From contig CABSBF010000026.1 in the NCBI GenBank assembly GCA_902475855.1, positions 1 through 26,745 on the forward strand: a stretch of 26,745 nucleotides of DNA, read 5' to 3'. The DNA is from an uncultured Eubacteriales bacterium. GTDB lineage: Bacteria; Bacillota; Clostridia; Oscillospirales; Oscillospiraceae. Position numbers and translations under genes: made by a program. Within the stretch, counting starts at the first letter, position 1. Each line of letters opens with the position of its first letter. Of the stretch, positions 7,296-14,383 are shown piece by piece. The notes under the pieces were generated by a model. That model had not been told where the DNA came from. It saw nothing but the letters and a program-made list of their open reading frames with translations, and did not search any database.

Positions 7296-7903
7296 TCGTG
7301 AGGTTTTCCTCCCTAATCAATTTACGATTTTAGTACGCATTGACTGCACCCCTTCGCCATGTGGACGGCGTTACCGCTTCCGTTTTTACGGCTATCCCTG
7401 TCAATTCAGGGTCCTCGGACTACTATGGGCGCTCCGTACCCATGCAGGATATTCAGGCTCTAAACCATAGCCAAACTTTCCCCCTTTCACGGCATTCCTG
7501 TTTAGGGTATCCCCGGTTAGCACTTTGCCTTGGTAAATGTGGATTGTCGGACTCTGCTTTCGTTTCGTTAAAACAGGTTCTCCTGCTCGTCGCGCAGGTT
7601 TGCTGATAACCGTTTACCAACATTCAAGTAGTAAACGTACCTGCGCTGGGGGTTACAGGCACTTTCCCCCACCTGGACACAACAGAGACTTGAAACTTGC
7701 ATTCAGTAAACCCAACTTAAGCCTCATATCCACTTGGCCTTGCGGTTCAGTCGTGCCCGATTGCCTTTGGGCAACTTACCGCGTTCCTGCCGTGCTGTGT
7801 TCCCGTGTCAGCTTTCGCCTTTCGGTCAGGCAGGCAGCCTCCCGCGTTATCATGCGGGGCAGTACCATTTCTCTGCATTGCAAGGTGCCCTATCCGGGCG
7901 CAC

Positions 7904-8983
7904 AAACGTGTTGTCGTTATCCGGAATGACAGCGTAAAGTGCAACTTTCTTCTCGCCCAGCGTGTAAAGGTCCATGTCGTCATGGTCGGTCAGGGCTTGG
8001 ATCTGCGGCAGATTAAAGGGCGCGAGACGGACGGCAGTACTCACCAAGATCGATTTTGCGGTCTTGCCCGCGGCTAATTTGAAAACCTTATATTGCCGGA
8101 CGGCAACGCTGTCCGGTTTTCTGCGCTCTATGGATTCAAAGAGCAGATCGAGCGGAGACACATGCCCTTCATCTTCCTCGCGCACCTCGGCGTATTCCAG
8201 CACGCGCATGACCATGGAGAAGTTCTGCTCATATTCCGGGGCTTCCTGAAACAGCATGAGGATGATGGCCTGCAGGAGCGCGGTTTCGGCTTTGGTCCAG
8301 AACGGATCGGACTCGTGGCTGCCCTTTGGGGTGGTGGACTGGATCAGGTTATTGACCAGCTTCAGCACGTCCTTTTCGTCGCGCAGATAGCGGAACGGAT
8401 TGTAGCCGTCCGACTGTTCCAGATTCACAAGGTTCAAAACGCGCACGTCATAGCCCTGCTCTTTGAGGTAGCCGCCCGTGGCAAGCAGCACTTCAGATTT
8501 TGGGTCCGTTATGACATAGTTGGTGTTTGCGGTCAGGATATTGGGAAGAACAAAGCTGCGCGTTTTGGCCGCGCCGCTGCCGCCGATGACCAGCACGTTG
8601 AGGGAGCGGCGGTGCTTGTGCGTATCCAGACCGAGCCGGACGTGCTGGGTCAGCGGGATGCTGTCTTTCTGCGCGAACTGCGCGTTGACGGATGCGGGTG
8701 TCGCCCACGCCGCGGAGCCGTGTTCCTCGCCGTCGCGGGTCCTGCCCTGATTCGTCCGATAAAGCAAAACTGCCATGCCATAAGCGGCAAGGCAGATGAG
8801 GATGGTGGGCAGGCTTTTATCCGTCCACACGATATTTGTCGGCTGCTCCAACGCGCGCGTCAGATTCCGCAGCAGCTCCGGCAGTCCGCCGCCAAGAGAC
8901 TGCGCCAACAGGAGCGCAAGCCAGACGACGGGGATTATGCCAATGAGATAAAACAGGGTGTCGTTTGATTTTCGGATAGGCAT
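7904..8983 (-). CDS. virD4: VirD4-like coupling protein, 5' exon
   Basis: The first 360 codons of the coupling protein. Two N-terminal membrane segments (about residues 9-31 and 58-75) anchor it. EEHGSAAWA and the Walker A loop GGSGAAKT (about 134-141) follow, then YVITDPKSEVLLATGGYL. The exon ends PDNDNTF at the intron border. Without splicing, translation runs 18 codons into the intron and stops, losing Walker B. The start is open. ATG at 8983 sits only two bases after GAGG, while the ATC two codons later has ideal spacing, as in the neighbouring genes. An ATG further up (9007) lies inside the preceding terminator and is not credible. Confidence 0.93.
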
Positions 8984-8991
8984 CACCTCAG

Positions 8992-9026
8992 AAAAAACAC
9001 CCTGCAAAGCGCAAAGCCTTGCAGGG
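8992..9026 (-). terminator. Terminator between the HipA-like gene and virD4
   Basis: On the minus strand CCCTGCAA (9026-9019) pairs with TTGCAGGG (9007-9000), and TTTTTT follows at 8997-8992. It stands 11 bases beyond the HipA-like stop codon and just ahead of the virD4 ribosome site. It should reduce read-through into virD4, or act as a regulated attenuator for the channel genes, for which no other strong promoter was found here. Confidence 0.75.
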
Positions 9027-9036
9027 CAGTTGAAAA

Positions 9037-10254
9037 TTATCGTTCAGGTTCGGTAATTCGTTTGTGCCGGTTCTGTGCCGGAGTGCCTTTCTCCATGAAC
9101 TGCTCCAGCAGCGCTTTTTTCTTTTCATAGCCGGTGAGAATGGAATCCACGAACGCGATGCTGTCGTCCTTGGCGTACAGCTCTGCAATTTCTTCCCGGC
9201 TGGGCAGGAGCTCCATGCGGACGCGGCTGCGGTCGGTGACGAGCTTGAGTAGCTCTGTTTCGGTCTTACGGAAGCTGTTGACCGTGATCTCCGTGCAGTC
9301 ACTGCGCTCCGGCAGGCGTGGGGCATCCCAGAACATCGAATTGCCGGAATCGAAGATCGGTGCCATCCGCACAAATTTCAGTGTCCGGCTGTTGCGGAGA
9401 ACACCAAAGTTGTTGAGATGCCGATCCGTATTCGTCAGCACGAAATCCGTGAGGATCTGATATTCCAGAAAACTTCTTACTTCCAGCTCAGACAGACCAT
9501 GTGCCGTGCAAACATGAATGAAATGCTCATAGGTCGAGACAGCGTTATCTTTCTTCTCGGAATCCACAACGTCAATCGCCGGAATAAACTCCAGCGTCTC
9601 CGATGCAAAATCCTCGCAAATACAGCCGTACTGCTCGCTTGCACTGCCGGTGAACTTGACCGGGCGGTACTGCACATGGTTTGCAAAGCCCTGCTTCTCA
9701 TGCAGCATGGATGCCAGCACTTCATTGAGACTTTGCTGGGAATTTGCGCCGCGGTTGCCTTTGAGCAGGCAGCGCGTGTCGTCGACGATCAACCACTTTT
9801 TGATCAGGTCACCTTGCAGCGATGCGCTGGGCGAATACGCTGGTGTCTGGGTGCTTGTCGAAGCTGCACCGTGAGGATGTTGGATCTGCATGGATTCCAG
9901 CGGATCGCGGAAGCTGTTGGAGAACAGGCTAACGTCTTTCCAAGTCAGTTCGCTGCCGTTCGGCTTGATCCAGTAGTGGTCAGAGAGACTGAGACCGAGG
10001 TTCCGCACGAGCAGACTCTGCGTGGAGGGGATGCCCTCCTGCTGCAAAAGCGCGGCAATGTTGCCCTGACTGATAGGGACGGCACGGCGCAGCCACCATT
10101 TGCGCAGACTGTCTGCGCCCTGACTGCCGCCGAGCGGCAGCAGTTCCGGATTTGTGCCGGGCGTGACTTTGAGGATAGCGCCGGACAGGTCGTCGAGCTG
10201 CAAAGACGCAACAACATCGTCTTTGTGCATCAGCTCATAGCTTTGTTCTGCCAT
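9037..10254 (-). CDS. HipA-like kinase-domain protein
   Basis: A 405-residue protein whose C-terminal half has the HipA kinase signatures. TNTDRHLNNFGVLRN (about residue 280) is the catalytic loop, APIFDSGNSMFWD holds the metal-binding Asp, and LIKKWLIVDDTRCLLKGN resembles the ATP-binding entry. HipA enzymes phosphorylate aminoacyl-tRNA synthetases or other targets. The N-terminal half is not clearly HipA-like. No HipB antitoxin gene is adjacent. ATG at 10254 is chosen over the upstream GTG because GGGAGG lies 8 bases before it. It has its own extended -10 promoter and terminator inside the transfer module. Family assignment is sound; target and role are unknown. Confidence 0.8.
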   Translation of the reverse strand: MAEQSYELMHKDDVVASLQLDDLSGAILKVTPGTNPELLPLGGSQGADSLRKWWLRRAVPISQGNIAALLQQEGIPSTQSLLVRNLGLSLSDHYWIKPNGSELTWKDVSLFSNSFRDPLESMQIQHPHGAASTSTQTPAYSPSASLQGDLIKKWLIVDDTRCLLKGNRGANSQQSLNEVLASMLHEKQGFANHVQYRPVKFTGSASEQYGCICEDFASETLEFIPAIDVVDSEKKDNAVSTYEHFIHVCTAHGLSELEVRSFLEYQILTDFVLTNTDRHLNNFGVLRNSRTLKFVRMAPIFDSGNSMFWDAPRLPERSDCTEITVNSFRKTETELLKLVTDRSRVRMELLPSREEIAELYAKDDSIAFVDSILTGYEKKKALLEQFMEKGTPAQNRHKRITEPER

Positions 10255-10284
10255 ACGTGCCACCTCCCAGCTTTTGTTGGTTTG

Positions 10285-10293
10285 AGTATATCA
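10285..10293 (-). promoter_or_regulatory. Extended -10 promoter for the HipA-like gene
   Basis: The minus strand reads TGATATACT (10293-10285), an extended -10 box (TGnTATACT), about 30 bases before the HipA-like start. A TTGGAT about 22 bases upstream is too far for a normal -35. It is a plausible but unproven promoter. Confidence 0.4.
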
Positions 10294-10325
10294 CAGCTTG
10301 GCGTGTAAATCCATCCAAACGGCGC

Positions 10326-10907
10326 TTATTTTGTGATCTCACTGTGTGTTTTTTCTCTGGCCGGAACGCGCGGTTCTACGCCAGACAGCTTTTCGCGGAA
10401 GGACTGAAGCTGCTCGCCAATGGACGGGCGGTCATTCTTCGAGTTCTTCCTGCTCGTAGGCGAGCTGCTGACGGTATCGTCCGAGGAGTGTTCCGACCGA
10501 GACTCTTTTTTTGATGAGCGTTCCTCCTGCGGCTTTTCCAGTGAACCAAAGAGACGCTCGAAAATGACATTTGCCAGTTCCAGATCGGTCGTTGGAATGA
10601 CGAGATCAATGGGTGCGTCCGGCTGCTCCTTGTCCTGGATACCCGCGAACAGTACCTTGTCCTTCGCCTGACGGCTGAACTCGCGGTATTGCTCCGGTGT
10701 CAGGGAAAACGTGCGGATGTCGCGCGTTTGCTGGAGAATTTTCTTGAGGCTGGTCTTGCCGTAGACCTTCTTATGATTGCGCGCCAACGCCAGCAGCATC
10801 GCCGCGGCATTTTTTGCCGCCGAACCTGCCAGCTTGACCGCTACCTCGCCGCCTGAGAGCATCATGTGGACGACCTGCTCGGCGGCTTCGCTGTTTCCTA
10901 CGTTGAT
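10326..10907 (-). CDS. pcfB: PcfB-family (DUF3801) conjugation protein
   Basis: A protein of about 193 residues of the PcfB/DUF3801 family, a relaxosome or coupling accessory of Gram-positive conjugation. Landmarks are AEQVVHMMLSGGEVAVKLAGSA, TRDIRTFSLTPEQYREF and LVIPTTDLELANVIFERLFG. The C-terminal third is Ser/Lys/Glu-rich and probably disordered. The first ATG (10865) would cut off conserved N-terminal residues. The frame is closed by the relaxase TGA at 10914-10916, only two codons before ATC at 10907. That ATC is 6 bases after GGAGGTGA and begins ATC-AAC-GTA, matching family members that start M-N. ATC is therefore the best start. Placement directly after the relaxase fits the role. Confidence 0.87.
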   Translation of the reverse strand: MNVGNSEAAEQVVHMMLSGGEVAVKLAGSAAKNAAAMLLALARNHKKVYGKTSLKKILQQTRDIRTFSLTPEQYREFSRQAKDKVLFAGIQDKEQPDAPIDLVIPTTDLELANVIFERLFGSLEKPQEERSSKKESRSEHSSDDTVSSSPTSRKNSKNDRPSIGEQLQSFREKLSGVEPRVPAREKTHSEITK

Positions 10908-10913
10908 GGGGAA

Positions 10914-12326
10914 TCACCTCCTGTTTGTGAGTAAATGCGCTGTTTCTTTTTCATGTAGGGATTTTTCTTGGGCAGCAATGTCCTGCTGCATCTTTGCTGT
11001 GGAATCCGCAATCTCACGGCACAGCTTGATCTTTTGTCGCTCGGCGCGGATCTGCTTGTTGAGCTGCGCAAGCTGCTCGTAGATATCCGCTTTTTCCTCC
11101 GTGAGAGCCTGCCGTGAAACGCCGCAGGTATCCAAGATGGCTTTCGCTTCCGCGTACTGCGCGTACTCAGATTCCATGCCGGATAGCCCTTCTTCGTAGA
11201 GGGCTTTGCTCACGGCGAGTGATTCTTCCGCTGCCAGCGCGTCAAAGAGCTTCTTGCGCTTTTTCTTACGGACGTTCAAAATCGTGCGCTGCTTGGCAAG
11301 CTGCGTGACCGTGCTTTCTGCCTGATGCATGCAGGCGGTCAGGTCATCCGCCGTGGAGATGCTATTCTCCTGCAGGAATTTCAGCCGCGCCTTATAGGTT
11401 TCGGCTTTCATAAGCTCCCGCCGGAGATGCGGCGTCATGCGCGGCGGGTATTGCCGCTTCTCGATGCGTCCAAGCAGATAGCAGTAGTGATAGTAAAGTG
11501 CAAGGAATCCTTTGTACTTTGGGTGGGGGCGGTATGGCTGCGGCTTCGGACGCTGGATGAATGCCGGTCTGATACCGGCTTCAATCTCTGTGAGATTCCC
11601 CGCAATGGCGCGCTCGATGTTTTCTTCCGAATATGCCGCGTTTTTGCGCTCCGGATACATGAAACGCTCCTGCCCGCGCAAACGGAATCCAAGCCGGTTG
11701 CCGTGGTGGATCTCGTAGCCCTTATGCTCCATGAGCAGGAAAAAGTGACCGAGATCGTTGGCATCCGTAATTGCGTCACGCAGGTCCGCTTCCAGCATGG
11801 AACGGAACGTCGGCTGACCTTTGGACTGCCGCAGCCATTCAATGTAGCTGACCGCTTTGGAGGGCTTGCCCTCCATAATGACAGACAGCCCATGCTCCCG
11901 GCAGAGCTTATCCGAAATTGTGCGAATCTGCTGGTAGTAGCTTTTGGCGTTGCTGTGGTATTTTCGCCCCGTCACCAGATTCACAGAATTGAAAACCATG
12001 TGCGCATGGATATGTTCTTTGTCCACATGAACGCCAATGACGACCTCATAATCCGCAAGGTGTTCCTTTGCAAATGCCTGCGCGATTTCCAATGCCAGTT
12101 CTGGCGTGATCTCACCGGGCTTGAATGATTGGATGATGTGGTAATACTGAACGCCGTCACGGTTATTCTTCGCTTCCTTAGTTGCAAGCATCTGGTGGCA
12201 AGCATGCCCCTTGTCGCAGTTCAGATAAGCCGTCAGGACTTCCTCATCCGTTTTGTCAGGGTTTACCGCATAATTGATTGCCAGATCCAGTCTGGCGTGC
12301 CGGGCGAGGATCTTGGTTACTGCCAT
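10914..12326 (-). CDS. Relaxase/mobilization nuclease (MobA/VirD2 family)
   Basis: A 470-residue relaxase that would nick oriT and lead the strand into the recipient. The N-terminal nuclease domain contains the metal-binding motif HIHAHMVFN at about residues 106-114, preceded by GVHVDKE. The conserved early tyrosine candidate is in LAINYAVNP near residue 20. A central segment (QPTFRSMLEADLRDAI to YEIHHGNRLGFRLRG) is typical of the Clostridia ICE relaxases, and the C-terminal third is long, charged and likely coiled coil. It starts at ATG 12326, 10 bases inside the end of mobC. Length and motifs are normal. Confidence 0.93.
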   Translation of the reverse strand: MAVTKILARHARLDLAINYAVNPDKTDEEVLTAYLNCDKGHACHQMLATKEAKNNRDGVQYYHIIQSFKPGEITPELALEIAQAFAKEHLADYEVVIGVHVDKEHIHAHMVFNSVNLVTGRKYHSNAKSYYQQIRTISDKLCREHGLSVIMEGKPSKAVSYIEWLRQSKGQPTFRSMLEADLRDAITDANDLGHFFLLMEHKGYEIHHGNRLGFRLRGQERFMYPERKNAAYSEENIERAIAGNLTEIEAGIRPAFIQRPKPQPYRPHPKYKGFLALYYHYCYLLGRIEKRQYPPRMTPHLRRELMKAETYKARLKFLQENSISTADDLTACMHQAESTVTQLAKQRTILNVRKKKRKKLFDALAAEESLAVSKALYEEGLSGMESEYAQYAEAKAILDTCGVSRQALTEEKADIYEQLAQLNKQIRAERQKIKLCREIADSTAKMQQDIAAQEKSLHEKETAHLLTNRR

Positions 12327-12637
12327 GACTGCTGACTGAGCTGGTACATGAGTTCGTAAACACGATCCAGCATCCGCAGGGCGCGTGTGACCTCGTCGCG
12401 GCTGGCAAATCCGGCGTTTGCTTTCCGCGCAAGCTGGTTGATGTTATTGCCGATCTGATGGATCTCCGTGCGCAGCCTGCGAAGTTCCTCCGAGGGTGCG
12501 GCTTGGATGCTTTCCCCGAGGATCAGCTTGCGCAGGTAGGCCGACAGCGGCAGGCCGCTGGCCTGTAAGCCCTTTTCCAGCGCGGCGCGTTCGTCCTCAT
12601 CCAGCCGGATATGCAGATTGTACTGATTCTTCCGCAC
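12317..12637 (-). CDS. mobC: MobC relaxosome protein
   Basis: A 106-residue DNA-binding accessory of the relaxase. It starts with a ribbon-helix-helix-like segment (YNLHIRLDEDERAALEKGL) and carries the MobC signature LRRLRTEIHQIGNNINQLARKAN. MobC proteins bind near oriT and help melt the nick site. GTG at 12637 is chosen because AAAGGAG stands just before it and because the upstream in-frame codons (PPAGGERS) come from the hairpin-rich leader. It overlaps the relaxase start. The likely binding site is the structured region directly upstream. Confidence 0.9.
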   Translation of the reverse strand: MRKNQYNLHIRLDEDERAALEKGLQASGLPLSAYLRKLILGESIQAAPSEELRRLRTEIHQIGNNINQLARKANAGFASRDEVTRALRMLDRVYELMYQLSQQSWQ

Positions 12638-12675
12638 GGCGCTCCTTTCTCCGCCCGCAGGCGGCATATTGGGGA

Positions 12676-12776
12676 CAGGGTTCTCCCTGCAAGCTGCGTT
12701 TTGGTACCAAAACGCTATGCTTGCGCTCTTGCCGCGAAGCGGCGAGAGCCTGACGCCCTGCCAAAAGGCGGGGCAA
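12676..12776. other. Candidate oriT: palindrome and hairpin cluster upstream of mobC
   Basis: This gene-free stretch holds four symmetric elements in about 100 bases. They are a short CAGGG-TTCT-CCCTG hairpin (12676-12689), a perfect 20-base palindrome GCGTTTTGGTACCAAAACGC (12696-12715), an 11-bp stem with one wobble pair (12725-12735 with 12739-12749) and a fourth GC-rich stem (about 12756-12775). A CTTGCGCTC sequence lies between the palindrome and the second hairpin, loosely recalling the GCGC nick regions of some mobilisation plasmids. Its place next to mobC and the relaxase makes it the best oriT candidate in the window. The nick site is not established. Confidence 0.5.
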
Positions 12777-12857
12777 GAGAGGAGAGAGATTTCAATTTTC
12801 TTTCCTTATAGATGCCTTCGCGCTGCTTCGGCCATTCAAATCGGTCTATGAATAGCG

Positions 12858-12932
12858 TAGTCGCTACATTAGTCGCTATGGAATTTTGAAATTCAGATTT
12901 TTGCCTTTTGTAGTCGCTACAATAGTCGCTAC
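12858..12932. repeat. Two pairs of TAGTCGCTAC repeats around a small palindrome
   Basis: TAGTCGCTA(C/T) occurs at 12858-12867, 12870-12879, 12911-12920 and 12923-12932. Within each pair the period is exactly 12 bases, and the two pairs are offset by 53. GAATTT-TG-AAATTC (12881-12894) lies between the pairs. The last copy overlaps the stop codon of the methyltransferase. The pattern looks like an iteron or operator array read by a DNA-binding protein, perhaps MobC. The repeats are seen directly; function is inferred. Confidence 0.8.
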
Positions 12933-13660
12933 GCAGCGTTCAATTCCGATTCCAGCCGCTTTCTGGCAAGATCTGCGTACACGTCGGTGACCTCGATGCC
13001 GGTCGCGTCATAGCCTTCCTTGACTGCAGCCAGAACTGTCGTGCCGGAGCCTGCAAAGGGGTCCAAGATATGACCGCCCGGTTCCGTGATCTTGACGAGA
13101 TCCTGCATGAGCTGCAACGGCTTTTCGGTCAGGTGGATGCGGTTCTGCGGATTGCCGTATTTGAATACACCCGGCAAACACGGCACGGGGCGGCTGACCG
13201 GCATATCACCGTTTGAACCCCAGACGATATATTCTGCCTGCTGTCGGAATCGACCTTTCTGCGGACGAGAGTTTCCCTTGTCCCACACGGCAATGCCGCG
13301 CCAGATCCAGCCCGCCCATTGGAGCGCATCGCTGGCGCAGGGAAGCTGCCGCCAGTCAATGAACATACAAACCGGCGCGCCGGGCTTGGCTGCACGTCTT
13401 GCAAGATACAGCCACTCTGCCGCCCAGCGGGTCCATGATCGCTGATCCTTGGCGTCGCCGTCAAAGTCGGGCGGCGCGTTGCCGCCCATGCTGGAATACT
13501 TCTTTGCGGTGGCTTTGGATTTTTCCGCCTGCGTGCGGCCACCGGACGCATACGGCGGGTCGGTGATGACAGCGTCAAATGTGCTGGGAGGAAAGCTCTC
13601 CAACACCGTAAGGCTGTCTCCGTGGATGATCTCCCATCTGGGCTTATCGCGCATGGGCAT
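12929..13660 (-). CDS. DNA methyltransferase, N6-adenine/N4-cytosine type (beta-class order)
   Basis: A 243-residue methyltransferase transferring methyl groups from SAM to an exocyclic amino group in DNA. The catalytic DPPYASGG lies near residue 36 and the SAM-binding DPFAGSGTT near residue 200, the catalytic-first order of beta-class enzymes. LTEKPLQLMQDLVKITEPGG precedes the SAM motif as usual. No restriction endonuclease gene is nearby, so it is probably a solitary enzyme protecting the element or marking its DNA. ATG 13654 could also serve as start. It overlaps the end of the preceding gene by about 17 bases. Recognition sequence unknown. Confidence 0.92.
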   Translation of the reverse strand: MPMRDKPRWEIIHGDSLTVLESFPPSTFDAVITDPPYASGGRTQAEKSKATAKKYSSMGGNAPPDFDGDAKDQRSWTRWAAEWLYLARRAAKPGAPVCMFIDWRQLPCASDALQWAGWIWRGIAVWDKGNSRPQKGRFRQQAEYIVWGSNGDMPVSRPVPCLPGVFKYGNPQNRIHLTEKPLQLMQDLVKITEPGGHILDPFAGSGTTVLAAVKEGYDATGIEVTDVYADLARKRLESELNAA

Positions 13661-14102
13661 CCGCTCCCTTCATTTTTTGAGTATGTTGTCGATTCTGTAC
13701 CCGTTCGTGCGTCAGTTCAAAAACGCTGTGATATTCCGCAGTCGCGTTTGCCAACAACGTATAATCACGCGAACCGGGGCAGCAAGCATACCACTGCGGC
13801 GTTTTCCCGTCGACCCAGATGTGCGGTTCCGTATTGCGAAGATTCGGATTTGTGCTGCGGCAGCTTCTGCTGATGACATCCCCAATTTTCATCCGAACAC
13901 TGTCAATTTCGCCTTTCGTAGGATTCAGAATGGAAACTGTCAGGTATGGATACTGATTCGCAACGATATCTTTTGTAAATCGCGCTTTGACCCGCAGATC
14001 GCCAAGGCTGCCGTAGCAGCATTCGCCAACGAATTGCGGATCATGGATCACGCGCCCATCCCCATAGATCTTTCTCAGTTCTTCCAGAAAGAAATTTGTC
14101 AT
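13644..14102 (-). CDS. Conserved-looking protein of unknown function
   Basis: A soluble 152-residue protein that I do not recognise. GGAGG before ATG at 14102 supports the start. A basic/aromatic mid-section (KDIVANQYPYLTVSIL) is followed by GDVISRSCRSTNPNLR and HIWVDGKTPQWYACCPGSRDY, a pattern of beta strands with a conserved-looking His and Trp. The last 20 residues are charged. It overlaps the methyltransferase start and so is probably co-translated with it. No catalytic signature is visible. Confidence 0.75.
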   Translation of the reverse strand: MTNFFLEELRKIYGDGRVIHDPQFVGECCYGSLGDLRVKARFTKDIVANQYPYLTVSILNPTKGEIDSVRMKIGDVISRSCRSTNPNLRNTEPHIWVDGKTPQWYACCPGSRDYTLLANATAEYHSVFELTHERVQNRQHTQKMKGADAHAR

Positions 14103-14121
14103 GATACCTCCGAAAGAAATA

Positions 14122-14147
14122 GGAGCGCCAGATCTCTCTGACGCTCC
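14122..14147 (-). terminator. Possible attenuator/terminator hairpin
   Basis: GGAGCG-C-CAGA and TCTG-A-CGCTCC pair across a 4-base loop with one mismatch. On the minus strand the hairpin is followed by TATTTCTTTC and then by the ribosome site of the next gene. It may reduce transcription into the gene at 14102 and the methyltransferase. The U-tract is interrupted, so strength is doubtful. Confidence 0.4.
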
Positions 14148-14152
14148 CGTAA

Positions 14153-14374
14153 TTATGATTTGGATATTGTATTGTCGTCCTGCCGTGTTTCAATGCAGAT
14201 GCTCTGCTTTGTGGAGCCCTTTTGTCGGCGCAGACAGAATACCATGTCCGGCGTGCGCTCAAAAAAGCCGATCCCGCCCTTCCAACTCATGCCGCAGGAA
14301 CAATGCTGCAAGCCAATAAACTGCTGCTTCATTTTATGCCCGCAGCGAGGACACTTCTTATTATTCTTTCCCAT
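14153..14374 (-). CDS. Small zinc-ribbon protein, unknown function
   Basis: A 73-residue protein with one treble/zinc-ribbon-like motif. CPRCGHK at about residues 8-14 and HCSCGMSW about 20 residues later supply four cysteines for one zinc ion. The remaining part is basic and polar (RRQKGSTKQS). No good ribosome site stands before the ATG, so expression is less certain than for neighbours. Such ribbons in mobile elements may bind nucleic acid or protein; nothing here decides. Confidence 0.6.
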   Translation of the reverse strand: MGKNNKKCPRCGHKMKQQFIGLQHCSCGMSWKGGIGFFERTPDMVFCLRRQKGSTKQSICIETRQDDNTISKS

Positions 14375-14383
14375 CCGTATGGT

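Larger units (their letters stand above)
5382..7903 (-). mobile_element. Complete group II intron (Ll.LtrB-like) inside virD4
   Basis: A 2522-base retroelement on the minus strand. It begins GTGCGCCCGGATAGGG at 7903, nearly the same as the lactococcal Ll.LtrB intron from memory. Its last bases are CCTAC at 5382. A 34-base domain V hairpin sits at 5443-5476 and a domain VI stem follows. The structured RNA 5' half fills 7296-7903, which otherwise has no gene on either strand. The intron-encoded protein is intact. The intron lies exactly between two codons of virD4, so splicing restores that gene. Domain V, both termini and the maturase all look intact, so it should be active for splicing and probably for retrohoming. 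Its base composition is visibly more AT-rich than that of the surrounding element, consistent with separate arrival. Confidence 0.95.

Noticed and set aside
7296..7849. Short open frames on both strands between the maturase start and the virD4 exon
   Set aside because: This stretch is the structured 5' half of the group II intron RNA, resembling Ll.LtrB; no frame has a ribosome site.
8093..8968. A plus-strand open frame of 291 codons
   Set aside because: Antisense of the virD4 5' exon; composition is typical of a GC-rich shadow frame.
8984..9007. Upstream ATG as virD4 start
   Set aside because: It lies within the terminator hairpin of the preceding gene, and the ribosome site is downstream of it.
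9418..10308. A plus-strand open frame of 296 codons
   Set aside because: Antisense of the HipA-like gene with no recognisable protein features.
12805..12839. TTGAAT and TATAAG on the minus strand as a mobC promoter
   Set aside because: The spacer is 23 bases, outside the normal range, so it is not listed as a feature.
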